NCBI RefSeq assembly: GCF_024609785.1 | Contig: NZ_JANHJQ010000013.1 | Span: forward strand, 1-64,000 | Direction of reading: 5' to 3' | DNA length: 64,000 nt | From: Pseudalkalibacillus decolorationis | Lineage (GTDB): Bacteria; Bacillota; Bacilli; Bacillales; Fictibacillaceae | Shown: positions 16,324 to 25,272 of the stretch, piece after piece | Numbering within the stretch: position 1 is the first letter of the stretch | Layout of the letters: every line of letters starts with the position of its first letter | Notes under the pieces: generated by a model | Database searches by the model: none | Told to the model about the DNA's origin: nothing | Seen by the model: only the letters and a program-made list of their open reading frames with translations | Position numbers and translations under genes: made by a program

Positions 16324-16546
16324 AGAATTAAAGAATAAGCGGTGTGATCCCACCGAGCTCGTGAGAGCAGAAGAAGCAGTCGTGAATGGCAGCAGAGGTT
16401 GCTTGGACTGCGAATGTTCGGATAGAAGTAGGTTCAGTGTCTAAGTCCCTAAATGCCGAGCATCCTGTAAGGGATGAACTGTGGCTGCCGGTTTAGAAGA
16501 AGGCCTGTGTATTCGAACCCCACGGCTTTAGTCGTGGGAGGATTCA
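16324..16546 (+). ncRNA. putative omega/reRNA region at the TnpB element 3' end
   Basis: The 220 bp after tnpB contain no open frame but many short inverted segments. They end in the hairpin CCCACGG-CTTTAGT-CGTGGG (about 16519-16538) followed by GAGGATTCA. In IS605/IS1341 elements this position encodes the omega RNA, whose guide is the flanking DNA downstream of the right end. By analogy the guide here would begin near AGCTGGAAAAG. The RNA itself is inferred from position and structure. Confidence 0.5.
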
Positions 16547-16700
16547 GAAGCTGGAAAAGTGATTGCTTCCACAGCCATTGAACTTCTAAACAACCCTGAA
16601 GTTCATTGAACAAGCGAAAGCAGAGCTTAACAACAAACGGGCAGGCAAAGACTATATTTGTCCAATTCCCGAAGATGTGAAGCCCTCATCCATAAGATAA
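16547..16700 (+). pseudogene. C-terminal remnant of an AbgB-like M20 amidohydrolase
   Basis: Two overlapping frames give AGKVIASTAIELLNNPEV and then IEQAKAELNNK...DYICPIPEDVKP. Joined by removing one extra C at about 16611, they form the typical carboxyl end of p-aminobenzoyl-glutamate hydrolase subunit B-type M20 proteins. The stop TAA is at 16698-16700. Everything upstream is replaced by the TnpB element. It suggests that a third amidohydrolase once stood next to the M20 gene at 17038. Confidence 0.6.
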
Positions 16701-16737
16701 TAATGAACAAATTTACTTCATTATTCAAAAAACAAGA

Positions 16738-16769
16738 GAAAGCTGGCCATTATTGGGCAGCTTTTCCCT
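16738..16769 (+). terminator. terminator after AbgB remnant
   Basis: AAGCTGGCC and GGGCAGCTT pair with one mismatch and are followed by TTTCCCTTTT, about 40 bp after the pseudogene stop. Confidence 0.65.
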
Positions 16770-17037
16770 TTTCATCCTTCTAATTAATATTAAAAATTCA
16801 GTTTTATTAAATTTTCCAGTTGACGTATTGTATAAAATATTCTTATAATTATTTTAGGACAATAACCTAAATAAGACCTGAATGTAAAGTGTTAACATTT
16901 CAAGTTTACGAAGTAAATAAACGATGAAGTTTGAAAATCCCTTTCTCATTGTAAGCGTATTCATTTCATGCATTAACGTTATGTATAAACGCTTTATGTA
17001 TTTGGTTATTTCATCCATTTTAAAAAGGAGGATTAAT

Positions 17038-18216
17038 ATGATCGAAACAAAGAACAGCGACACATTCATTGATGAAGTGAAAGACCAGGTGGTTGAGTGG
17101 AGACGATTTCTCCACCAAAACCCTGAATTATCTTTTGAGGAAGAAAAAACCTCTCAATTTGTATTTGACACCCTTCAATCCTTTGGTGGTCTTGAAGTAT
17201 CGCAGCCGACAAAAACAAGTGTGATGGCAAGGTTAATCGGCAAACAACCGGGAAAAGTACTTGCGATGAGGGCCGATATGGATGCACTTCCGATCAACGA
17301 AGAAAATGATTTTGACTTTATTTCTCAAAATCGAGGGGTCATGCATGGCTGTGGCCATGACGGTCATACGGCAATGCTCCTTGGTGCAGCTAAGGTATTG
17401 TCGCAATTAAAAGAACAAATTCAAGGTGAGGTTCGTTTCATCTTTCAACATGCTGAAGAAGTACCACCTGGTGGAGCACGGGAAATGGTCGCTGCAGGTG
17501 TGATGGACGGGGTAGATGAAGTAATCGGTATTCACTTAATGTCCTTCCTTCCAATTGGAAAAATCGGTCTACTGTCCGGTCCAGCTACAGCAAACTCTGA
17601 CACTTTCGACATTACGATTTTCGGAAAAGGCGGGCACTCTTCCCAACCCGAGGCGGCTGTTGATCCGATTGCGATCGGCTCCCAAGTCGTAAACAACTTG
17701 CAACACATTGTGGCGAGGAATTTCGATCCGCAGGAGAAACTGGTCGTCTCCGTCACTAAGTTTCATGGAGGAACCGCAAATAATGTCATACCGGATACCG
17801 TTAAGCTCGGTGGAACCGTCCGCAACTTCAGTCAGGAAGTCCGTGAAGAAGTCCCACGTTTAATGGAAAAAATTGTAAAAGGAGTGACAGAAGCGCATGG
17901 GGCTTCCTGCCAGCTTGATTATCAATTTGGATACAGTTCTATTGTTAACAATCATGAATTAACAAAGAAAGTAGAAGGAATGGTACAAGAGAAATTTGGA
18001 AATGATTATGTCGAGCATCTTCCGCCAGCAATGGGAAGTGAGGATTTTTCGGCTTTCTCACAAAAGGCCCCAGGCTGCTTCATTTTGGTTGGAGCTAGAA
18101 ACGAAGAGAAAGGAATTGTGCACCCACACCATCACCCGCGTTTTACCGTTGATGAAGACGCGCTCGCGATTGGCGTAAAGATTTTTGTGAATGCACCTTT
18201 TGAATTATTAGGTTAA
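17038..18216 (+). CDS. M20 family amidohydrolase (N-acyl-amino-acid hydrolase type)
   Basis: This 392-residue cytoplasmic metallo-hydrolase is of the hippurate hydrolase/N-acyl-L-amino-acid amidohydrolase group. Metal and catalytic motifs are MHGCGHDGHTAML, QHAEEVPPGGA, the dimerisation segment GKGGHSSQPEAAVDP and the final MGSEDFSAF and HPHHHPRF. The start is ATG 17038 behind AAGGAGG; an upstream in-frame ATG at 16924 lacks a ribosome site. It is followed by a multi-span membrane protein and a regulator, suggesting import and hydrolysis of an N-acylated amino acid or peptide. A second M20 enzyme lies at 26296. The exact substrate is not readable from sequence. Confidence 0.85.
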   Translation: MIETKNSDTFIDEVKDQVVEWRRFLHQNPELSFEEEKTSQFVFDTLQSFGGLEVSQPTKTSVMARLIGKQPGKVLAMRADMDALPINEENDFDFISQNRGVMHGCGHDGHTAMLLGAAKVLSQLKEQIQGEVRFIFQHAEEVPPGGAREMVAAGVMDGVDEVIGIHLMSFLPIGKIGLLSGPATANSDTFDITIFGKGGHSSQPEAAVDPIAIGSQVVNNLQHIVARNFDPQEKLVVSVTKFHGGTANNVIPDTVKLGGTVRNFSQEVREEVPRLMEKIVKGVTEAHGASCQLDYQFGYSSIVNNHELTKKVEGMVQEKFGNDYVEHLPPAMGSEDFSAFSQKAPGCFILVGARNEEKGIVHPHHHPRFTVDEDALAIGVKIFVNAPFELLG

Positions 18217-18368
18217 GAAAGGGATACAGTTCGAAAATGTAGACATTTGCAAGGCGGAACACGGATGAAGAATTAACTTTTATCGAAAACAGAGACGGTT
18301 AGAAAAGGATTGTATTGTTCACCAACGTCTTTTATTAAAAAAGTAGTTAACTAAAGGGGAGTGTTAAA

Positions 18369-19556
18369 ATGTTTCAAGATCCTGTGGTAGCGACGATGAT
18401 CATTATGGCATTAATCGCCCTAGGCGAAGTTGTTTCGATAGCTACTAGAGCAAGGGTACCGATGTTGCTCATCGCATTAATCGGATATCTTTTATTAATT
18501 TGGGCAGGCGTTATGCCGGAAAATCTAATTGCGGATTCAACGTTCGTTACTGTTGGTGCGGTATTAGGAACTGCCCCGATTGTGGTGCATATGGGTACGT
18601 TAATTCCGCTCAAACTCATTAAGAGTCAATGGAAAGCCATCGCCATTGCTCTAACGGGAATCATTTTTGGAGCCGGACTCGTCCTGCTTATTGTGACAAC
18701 GGTTTTCGATTATAAAACAGCTGTTGCGGGAGCCGGCCCGTTAACTGGCGGGTTGATTGCGTTTCTTGTCACTTCAGAAGAATTGAAAAAATTAGGCTTA
18801 ACCAGCTTGATCACGATTCCTGTTTTAGTTCTTGCGCTTCAGAGTTTGTTTGGTATGCCTCTTGCGGCAAACCTTCTCCGACGACATGCCTTGAAGCTCC
18901 GTCAATCGATGGACTCTGGAGAGTTTGTTGCCGCTTCTTTAGAGGATGCTGCACATGGACATTCGGATAAAGCCAAAGCGGAAACAAGAAGCTGGATTCC
19001 GAAAAAATATCAGAGCAACCTTATTCTGTTGTTCCTACTTTTTATCGGTGGGGCAATCGCTGTCGTTTTAGGTAAGCTTACGGGTGTTCCTTATAGCTTG
19101 TGGGCTTTAGTGATCGGGATATTAGGGAGATTTGTCGGTTTTTATCAAGACAGGGTCATGGAACGTGCCAATGCCTTTACTGTCGGAATGGCCGGATTAA
19201 TCTTTTTAGTCATCGCCTTCATGAATGAAATCACGTTCAAAATGTTTATTGGGTATCTTCCTGAAGTTTTCCTTATTATCATTATCGGAATTATAGGAAT
19301 TGTATTTGGTGGTTTTCTCGGCTCGAAGCTGTTCAAATGGGATCCTCTAAAGGGTATTCCTGTCGCCCTTACGGCTACTTTCGGTTTCCCCGGGGATTAT
19401 TTAATTAGTGAAGAGGTCAGCCGAAGTGTCGGGAGGAATAAAGAGGAAGAAGAGACGATATTTAATGAAATATTGTCACCGATGTTGATCGGCGGATTTA
19501 CAACAGTGACGACAGGTTCGGTTGTGATCGCGACGATTTTATTACAAACGCTATAA
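18369..19556 (+). CDS. multi-span membrane protein, probable transporter
   Basis: The 395-residue protein is almost entirely hydrophobic, with about 10-11 transmembrane segments in two halves. A polar loop (about 175-215, RRHALKLRQSMDSGEF onward) separates the halves. Repeated GAGPLTGGLIAF and GIIGIVFGGFLGSKLF segments look like re-entrant or helix-breaking motifs seen in secondary transporters. I do not recognise the family with certainty. It follows the M20 gene by 152 bp and precedes an HTH regulator. A transporter or exchanger for the amidohydrolase substrate is the simplest reading. AAAGGGGAG precedes the ATG. Confidence 0.6.
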   Translation: MFQDPVVATMIIMALIALGEVVSIATRARVPMLLIALIGYLLLIWAGVMPENLIADSTFVTVGAVLGTAPIVVHMGTLIPLKLIKSQWKAIAIALTGIIFGAGLVLLIVTTVFDYKTAVAGAGPLTGGLIAFLVTSEELKKLGLTSLITIPVLVLALQSLFGMPLAANLLRRHALKLRQSMDSGEFVAASLEDAAHGHSDKAKAETRSWIPKKYQSNLILLFLLFIGGAIAVVLGKLTGVPYSLWALVIGILGRFVGFYQDRVMERANAFTVGMAGLIFLVIAFMNEITFKMFIGYLPEVFLIIIIGIIGIVFGGFLGSKLFKWDPLKGIPVALTATFGFPGDYLISEEVSRSVGRNKEEEETIFNEILSPMLIGGFTTVTTGSVVIATILLQTL

Positions 19557-19575
19557 AATATATTTATTTACTATG

Positions 19576-19606
19576 GGGAGTGACTCTTATGTTTGAGTCA
19601 CTCCCT
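19576..19606. terminator. stem-loop after membrane protein gene
   Basis: A perfect 11-bp stem GGGAGTGACTC/GAGTCACTCCC (19576-19586 with 19595-19605) is not followed by a long T run, so termination is likely but may be partial. Confidence 0.55.
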
Positions 19607-19715
19607 TATGGTAGTTTCAGGAGACGATTTAGATTAAAAAACGGAATGACTGGACTTCCTTTGTTCCTGGTGTATAAAATAATAAGTGAAACTATCTAAG
19701 GAACAGGTGAACGTT

Positions 19716-21014
19716 ATGTTTAAGATCGGAGTAGTCGGTCCAGAACGATCTGTTGAACGGATTTTGAGTATGGCTAAAGAATTTGAACAGGGGATGGAAT
19801 TCATCCCTTTCCCCTATAAAGACCCAAAAGAGACAAAACGAATAATCTTAGAATGTAATGATCAAATTGATTCCTGGCTTCTTTCCGGCCCGATCCCGTA
19901 TGAGATTGCCAAAGATACATTGGGCTCGGATGAAAACCTAGAGCATATTTGGCTTACCGAATCCAGCCTGTATAAATGTTTCCTGGATATGATCTATTCC
20001 AAAGGGAAGTTATTAGAACGGGTGAGTATTGATATACCTTCGTCAACGAATACAGTAGAAGAGGCTTTACAGCAGTTAGAAACAGCGCCGCGGGAACTTT
20101 ACTTGAGGACGTTTGATGTCGATATTGACCCTAAGGAACTCTTTCAATTTCATTTCGATTTATGGGAAAATGGAAAGACGGAAGGAGTTTTCACTTGTTT
20201 TCCATCTGTCTTCGAGGATCTGAAAAAAGCTGAAGTTCCAACGTATTGGATATCGCCAAGCCGAATGGAAATTCTCCAATCGCTTCGAATATTTGACGAA
20301 AAGGTCAGGACGTCTTACTTTAAAGATACACAAATCGGTGTCGAAATTATCGAAATTGAACATTTTGATAAGTTTATAGAAAAAGCAAAGTCCTCATACC
20401 ATTTGCAGTATTTAGAACTTAAGCTGAAAGAAACATTGCTTCAGCTCTGTGAAAAGTTAGACGGCTCTCTCTCGGAGAAAGGGAATGGACGGTATGTGAT
20501 TTTCAGTTCTAGAGGAGTAATTGAACAAGAGATTCGGATGTTGCAAGAAACAGTCCGCTACTTGTCCGTTGAAGCAGAGACAACTGTTGCAGTAGGAATT
20601 GGATTTGGAAAGACGGTCCTTTTAGCAGAAACGAATGCTCGTCGAGCGATTCAACAATCGAAAGAGAAGGATCAACGCGGAATTGTGATCGTCCAGGAAG
20701 ATGGTACGATTGTAGAGTCAGTAGGGCAGGAGAAGGAATTAACCTATGCCTACCGTACGGAAGATAAAGAGGTTATGGAAAAGATCAAAAAAGGCAATGT
20801 TGGCATAAAGACGTATAATAAAATCGATGCTTTAACCCGTAGAATGGGCTGGAGTGATTTTACGACAAAGGATTTGGCGACACATTTGAATATGACGGAA
20901 CGCCATACACGCCGTATTTTAACTGAATTGTGCGCGGCTGATTTAGCGGAGCGTATTGGAGAGGAAGCCCATTCTTCCCGGGGAAGACCAAGTACAATTT
21001 ATCGATTGAAATAA
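19716..21014 (+). CDS. transcriptional regulator with GGDEF-like domain and C-terminal winged helix
   Basis: The 432-residue protein begins with a ligand-binding-like region (FKIGVVGPERSVERIL, then SWLLSGPIPYEIA). A degenerate nucleotidyl-cyclase/GGDEF-like fold follows at about 240-345 (VAVGIGFGKTVLLAETNARRAI), and a C-terminal HTH at about 375-425 (FTTKDLATHLNMTERHTRRIL) ends in GRPSTIYRLK. The central fold lacks a GGDEF signature and is unlikely to make c-di-GMP. The start is ATG 19716 behind AGGTG rather than GTG 19686. It probably regulates the neighbouring amidohydrolase/transporter genes and perhaps glutaminase. A truncated paralogue lies at 14024-14686. Confidence 0.7.
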   Translation: MFKIGVVGPERSVERILSMAKEFEQGMEFIPFPYKDPKETKRIILECNDQIDSWLLSGPIPYEIAKDTLGSDENLEHIWLTESSLYKCFLDMIYSKGKLLERVSIDIPSSTNTVEEALQQLETAPRELYLRTFDVDIDPKELFQFHFDLWENGKTEGVFTCFPSVFEDLKKAEVPTYWISPSRMEILQSLRIFDEKVRTSYFKDTQIGVEIIEIEHFDKFIEKAKSSYHLQYLELKLKETLLQLCEKLDGSLSEKGNGRYVIFSSRGVIEQEIRMLQETVRYLSVEAETTVAVGIGFGKTVLLAETNARRAIQQSKEKDQRGIVIVQEDGTIVESVGQEKELTYAYRTEDKEVMEKIKKGNVGIKTYNKIDALTRRMGWSDFTTKDLATHLNMTERHTRRILTELCAADLAERIGEEAHSSRGRPSTIYRLK

Positions 21015-21042
21015 GCATCCATCATTTGGGTGCTTTTTTTAT
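21013..21042 (+). terminator. terminator after regulator gene
   Basis: AAGCATCC and GGGTGCTT pair around ATCATTT and are followed by TTTTTT. Confidence 0.85.
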
Positions 21043-21043
21043 T

Positions 21044-21136
21044 GCACGTTAAGAAAGTATAAAAATACTTTCTATAGTATAAGGGCAACTAAGGCTCAGC
21101 CTGCGCCAAAGGCTCGGCATTGCCAAGTTTTCTTTA
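21044..21136. repeat. dispersed palindromic repeat, short form, copy 2
   Basis: Same structure as the copy at 10305: GCACGTTAAGAAAGTATAAA at the start, a TATAAAAATA-centred palindrome, then AACTAAGGC and GCCAAGTT inverted arms. The internal loop differs (GGCTCAGCCTGCGCC), so base changes appear compensated within the second stem. It begins immediately after a terminator. Confidence 0.85.
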
Positions 21137-21311
21137 AAATTTTTAAAAAAAGGAATTGTAAAAAGCGGTTTTATCCCATAAAATGATAATGAAGACATTG
21201 TCCCTAAAAGGACCTAAATATAATAAAAAGATATCATCGTAAGGAAAGATTTTACGTTTTCTACAGGAAACGAATGACGTCCTTTAGTTATTATACATTG
21301 TAGGAAGGGGG

Positions 21312-22319
21312 ATGCATATGGTACAAGGATTAATGAGTTTAAGTAAGGGAACAGCATCGAAGAAACAGACGTTTCAGGAATCTTTAAAGGAATGGGTAGA
21401 GCATTTTCGGACTTATGCCAAGGATGGCCAATGCGCCAACTATATTCCTGCTTTAGGAAAAACGGACCCGTCGCAATTAGGTATTTTTATGATAGGTCCT
21501 GATGGAACGACTATTAAATCAGGAGATTGGAATGTTTCTTTTACCTTGCAAAGTATATCAAAAGTCATTAGTTTTTTAGCCGTCTCTTCAGCATGTGGGA
21601 TTCCTCAAGTATTGGAACGGGTAGATGTGGAACCGACAGGCGATGCCTTTAATTCCATTATTCGGTTGGAAATGCATAAGCCGGGAAGACCATTTAATCC
21701 GTTAATTAATGCCGGGGCGATTACCGTTGCTTCCATCCTTCCAGGGGAATCACCGCAGGATAAATTTGAATACCTTAGCACCTTCATAGAAAAAGTGGTG
21801 GGGAGACGCCTTGCAATCAATCAGGAAGTGTACGAATCCGAATGGGGAACCGCACATCGAAATCGAGCTTTAGCTCATTATTTAAAAGAGACAGGTTTTC
21901 TAGAATGTGAAGTAGAGGAAGTCTTAGAGGTTTACTTCAAGCAATGTTCTTTAAAAGTCAATACGGAGGATATTGCCTTAATCGGATTAATGCTTGCCAA
22001 TAATGGTTACCATCCGATCCGCAAAGAACAAATCATTTCTAAAGAGGTTTCGAAGTTGACTAAAGCCCTAATGTTAACTTGTGGAATGTACAATTCATCT
22101 GGTAAATTCGCAGCTTTTGTTGGCGTCCCTGCCAAGAGTGGGGTATCTGGAGGGATTATGGCATCTGTTCCTCTCCGTGCTAAATCCCTTGATATCCCTT
22201 TTCCTGATGGTTGCGGAATTGGTATATATGGACCTGCTATCGACGAGTATGGAAATAGCGCAGCAGGAGTTAAGTTGTTAAAGCATATAGCGAGAGAATG
22301 GGATTTAAATATTTTCTAA
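21312..22319 (+). CDS. glsA: glutaminase A
   Basis: This 335-residue beta-lactamase-fold glutaminase hydrolyses glutamine to glutamate and ammonia. The catalytic Ser-x-x-Lys is in TLQSISKVISF (about residues 80-90). Other family blocks are NAGAITVASILPGE, GMYNSSGKFAAFVGVPAKSGVSGGI and GNSAAGVKLL. Most family members have about 305-310 residues; the extra N-terminal 20 residues may reflect start choice (ATG 21312 or 21318, both after GAAGGGGG). It follows the amidohydrolase-regulator group and may take amide nitrogen from its products, which is inference. Confidence 0.93.
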   Translation: MHMVQGLMSLSKGTASKKQTFQESLKEWVEHFRTYAKDGQCANYIPALGKTDPSQLGIFMIGPDGTTIKSGDWNVSFTLQSISKVISFLAVSSACGIPQVLERVDVEPTGDAFNSIIRLEMHKPGRPFNPLINAGAITVASILPGESPQDKFEYLSTFIEKVVGRRLAINQEVYESEWGTAHRNRALAHYLKETGFLECEVEEVLEVYFKQCSLKVNTEDIALIGLMLANNGYHPIRKEQIISKEVSKLTKALMLTCGMYNSSGKFAAFVGVPAKSGVSGGIMASVPLRAKSLDIPFPDGCGIGIYGPAIDEYGNSAAGVKLLKHIAREWDLNIF

Positions 22320-22401
22320 AAGGTCCACAGAAAGTCCACCTTTTGGTCCAATTCCGGAACTTCCCAAATGCTCGTTCCTTGGGGAGGCATACATTCAATT
22401 A

Positions 22402-22470
22402 TACCGACTGGTTTCATCGTATCGTTTTACTCAATCGATGTAAGCCAGTCGGTTTGCTCTTTTTTATATC
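22402..22470 (+). terminator. terminator after glutaminase
   Basis: ACCGACTGG (22403-22411) pairs with CCAGTCGGT (22445-22453), with further pairing inside (CATCG/CGATG). It is followed by TTGCTCTTTTTTA. The remaining sequence to 22667 shows no further gene or convincing signal. Confidence 0.8.
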
Positions 22471-22667
22471 CGATTTTTTGGGGATTTTATAAGGTATTAT
22501 TGTTCACACCTTCTAGCAGGTTATACGTACTCTCAGGAAGTTCGAACAGATTACTGGTTCGATGAAACATGAATAAAGATGCCTTTTTATTTTGAACACA
22601 GATCGTATAATTGGGCCTTGGCATATCTTAAGAAACGTGTTCGGTTGTTTGAAGTCTTCAACCTTTG

Positions 22668-23366
22668 CTAATTAAGTTTTTTCTCGATCTCATCCTGAAC
22701 AGATCGGATAACTTCAGGTAGTACAAATAAATATTCGATAAGTCCTTCTAATAATTTCATTAATAACACGGCTGTTTCATCATCAATTTCCCGTTCTAAT
22801 TCCAGCATCTCATAAAAAGGACTGTCCGGATGTACAAGGTGGCTAAGGGATTGAATAGGCGTAGTTAAATCAATATGTTTCGGCAATTGATCGAATTGCT
22901 GGGAAAGAGACTTATCTTTAATTGTCTCCCCAAGGTAATTTTTTAAAACACTTTCGAGTACTCGCTTTGACATTACTGCAGTAGCCGAATTATCTTTTGA
23001 CTGACTAACATTTAAGGCAGAGCGATATGACCTGATAAGATCTCTGGGCATATTTTTATTTTGCTCAATCTGATCCAAACGATTTCTTGAAGCCGAAGGA
23101 TCATAAATATAAACTTCTGCTTCTTGTTCTTGGTTTTTTTGATCGGAATAATCATTAATCATGATTACAAATACTGATGGTTTTTTACATTCAGAACAGT
23201 GCCCCTCTGCGAATACTCCTGTTTTTCTAACCTGGTAAAAGTTTGCTTTTAACGTAAATTCTCCTGATTTACCGCATTTAGGACACTTGCTTTTAATCGT
23301 TTTTGCCACTTTTAAATAACCATACTGATTGTAAGATAAAATCGACCCTGGCAATATTTTTCTCAT
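22668..23366 (-). CDS. DUF4145-like zinc-ribbon protein
   Basis: The 232-residue protein has an N-terminal zinc ribbon (CPKCGKSG at about 29-36 and CSECKKP at about 58-64). A helical C-terminal part follows, with PRDLIRSYRSALNVSQSK and AVMSKRVLESVLKNYLGE. The pattern of a Tyr/Ala-rich helix followed by a conserved Arg helix is that of DUF4145, a domain often found alone or attached to restriction and defence enzymes. It stands alone, with no nuclease or methylase nearby. GGAGG precedes the ATG. The function is unknown. Confidence 0.7.
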   Translation of the reverse strand: MRKILPGSILSYNQYGYLKVAKTIKSKCPKCGKSGEFTLKANFYQVRKTGVFAEGHCSECKKPSVFVIMINDYSDQKNQEQEAEVYIYDPSASRNRLDQIEQNKNMPRDLIRSYRSALNVSQSKDNSATAVMSKRVLESVLKNYLGETIKDKSLSQQFDQLPKHIDLTTPIQSLSHLVHPDSPFYEMLELEREIDDETAVLLMKLLEGLIEYLFVLPEVIRSVQDEIEKKLN

Positions 23367-23806
23367 TTTGGACCTCCTGAAAAATTTAAGCCATACTATG
23401 TACCTAAAAATAATTTTTTAAAATAACAACTGTAATACATTTGAAACTATTACTCTCTTGGTACCACAACATCTGATATCAGAACCAGTTTAAGAGAATA
23501 TTATGCTACCCTTTAGTCATTCCTAAAAGGTTACTCATTACTTTTTCTATATGTCGATAATGATTTCCTTTTTAAATTCGAAGAAGTCGATAATATTTTT
23601 ACGAATAGACACTAATTTAAAAATCCACCTTTTATTACAAAAAGTGACCTATTAATGGAAGATCATTCTACAATAATTTGAATAAACACTTTATCGTATT
23701 CAAAGACACAAAACTCTTCTCTAATGTTTAATTTTGTCGCTTGTCCATTTATTTATAAGATTCCAAGTATTATAATAATTAGAACACTTTGAAGGAGGTA
23801 AATTAG
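23367..23806. other. intergenic, AT-rich, no gene seen
   Basis: This 440-bp AT-rich region lies between divergent genes. It must contain both promoters, but no clear operator, RNA motif or small frame with a ribosome site was found apart from the GGAGGT before 23807. Confidence 0.6.
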
Positions 23807-25258
23807 ATGGCAGGGACATATTTCAATTATATTAATGGCAACTGGGTATCTTCGGTAACTGGAGAACTTTATTCAAGTATTAACCCGGCTAATACAGAAG
23901 AAATTCTTGGGTTTTTTCAAGCCTCGAATAAGGAGGATGTTGAATCAGCTATTTCTGCCGGCGAAAATGCTTTTTCGGCATGGTCGGGAACTGCAGCACC
24001 AAAGCGCGGGGAGGTATTGTTCCGTTTAATCCAGCTTTTGGAGGAACAAGGAGAAGAATTGGCGGCTTTGATTACGAAAGAAGTTGGAAAGACGTATCAT
24101 GATGCACGAGGAGAAGTACGGAAAACGATAGAAGCCATGAAACAATTCAGTGGTGAAGCTACACGGTTGACCGGTGAAACTGTACCGTCTCATGACAGTG
24201 AAATTTTTGCATATACAGTAAGGGAACCTTTGGGTGTAGTTGGCGTGATTGCGCCTTATAACTTCCCGCTCGGAATTGGCATTTGGAAAATAGCACCAGC
24301 AATCGTCGCGGGAAATACGGTTGTCTTCAAGCCTGCAAGCAATACCTCGTTAATCAGTGTGAAAATTATTGAATTATTCGAGCAGGCCGGTGTACCAGCA
24401 GGTGTGATAAGCATGGTAACGGGTTCAGGGAGTGTCATTGGTAAGGCGATTGGAAATCATCCAAAGATAAAAGCGGTATCTTTTACAGGATCGACGGATG
24501 TAGGAGTTGCTTTAGGGAAATCAGTGACGAATCGAGGGGGAAGGATGCAGGCAGAAATGGGAGGGAAAAACCCGTCCATTATTCTAGAAGATGCGGATAT
24601 CGATGAAGTAATCGAAAATTTGGTTATAAGCGGATTTTTGGACAATGGCCAGCGCTGTACGGGAACCAGTCGCCTTATTGTACCAAAGTCCATTGCCAAA
24701 AAGGTGACTGAAAAACTGGTTGCACGAGCGGAGTCGCTCGTGGTTGGAGATGGCTTTGAGGATAACGTAGATAATGGTCCGGTTATCGATGAGCACCAGC
24801 TGAATACGTATTTGCATTATGTTGAAGTTTCCATTAAGGAAGGTGCAACATTAGAGTTCGGTGGCAAGCGATTAGTCGATAATGGCAGGGATAGAGGCTA
24901 TTTTGTTGCACCAACGGTATTTAGTAATGTGACGAAGCACCATACCATATTCAGCGAAGAGATTTTTGCTCCGGTGATTGCTGTCATTGAAGTAGATTCA
25001 TATGAAGAGGCTTTGGAAGTCGCTAATGACAGTGAGTTTGGTTTATCTTCCAGCATTTATACAAACGATCTGAAGAAAGCCATGCATTTTGTACGGAATA
25101 TTCAATCTGGTGTGACACATGTTAATATACCCTCTAACTATTTTGAAAATCAATATCCTTTTGGTGGGAAAAAAGCTTCCAGTTTGGGACCGCGTGAACA
25201 AGGATCAACTGCAATGGATTTTTGGACGGATTATAAAACGGTTTATATCAAAGCCTAA
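23807..25258 (+). CDS. NAD(P)-dependent aldehyde dehydrogenase (2-oxoglutarate-semialdehyde DH-like)
   Basis: This 483-residue ALDH superfamily enzyme oxidises an aldehyde to a carboxylate. The catalytic Glu is in AEMGGKNPSI, the catalytic Cys in DNGQRCTGTSR (about residue 284), and the cofactor and fold motifs are APYNFPLGIG and VSFTGSTDVG. GQRCT and EMGGKNP resemble the 2,5-dioxovalerate (alpha-ketoglutaric semialdehyde) dehydrogenase subgroup, but substrate assignment is tentative. AAGGAGGT precedes the ATG. A second oxidoreductase starts 14 bp downstream, and an M20 hydrolase and membrane proteins follow. Confidence 0.85.
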   Translation: MAGTYFNYINGNWVSSVTGELYSSINPANTEEILGFFQASNKEDVESAISAGENAFSAWSGTAAPKRGEVLFRLIQLLEEQGEELAALITKEVGKTYHDARGEVRKTIEAMKQFSGEATRLTGETVPSHDSEIFAYTVREPLGVVGVIAPYNFPLGIGIWKIAPAIVAGNTVVFKPASNTSLISVKIIELFEQAGVPAGVISMVTGSGSVIGKAIGNHPKIKAVSFTGSTDVGVALGKSVTNRGGRMQAEMGGKNPSIILEDADIDEVIENLVISGFLDNGQRCTGTSRLIVPKSIAKKVTEKLVARAESLVVGDGFEDNVDNGPVIDEHQLNTYLHYVEVSIKEGATLEFGGKRLVDNGRDRGYFVAPTVFSNVTKHHTIFSEEIFAPVIAVIEVDSYEEALEVANDSEFGLSSSIYTNDLKKAMHFVRNIQSGVTHVNIPSNYFENQYPFGGKKASSLGPREQGSTAMDFWTDYKTVYIKA

Positions 25259-25272
25259 AGGGGACCTTATTT

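Larger units (their letters stand above)
14700..16546 (+). mobile_element. IS605-type, TnpB-only insertion element
   Basis: The element consists of a single tnpB gene plus about 220 bp of structured 3' sequence ending in a hairpin and GAGGATTCA. No TnpA Y1 transposase is present, so it is of the IS1341 kind and could move only with a TnpA supplied in trans. It separates a truncated regulator on the left from the tail of an AbgB-like gene on the right. This suggests that it, or a deletion next to it, removed the missing parts. The left boundary is not resolved; the right end is about 16546. Confidence 0.7.

Noticed and set aside
16924-17037. N-terminal extension of the M20 amidohydrolase starting at 16924
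   Set aside because: The upstream ATG lacks a ribosome site and the added residues do not belong to the family; ATG 17038 follows AAGGAGG.
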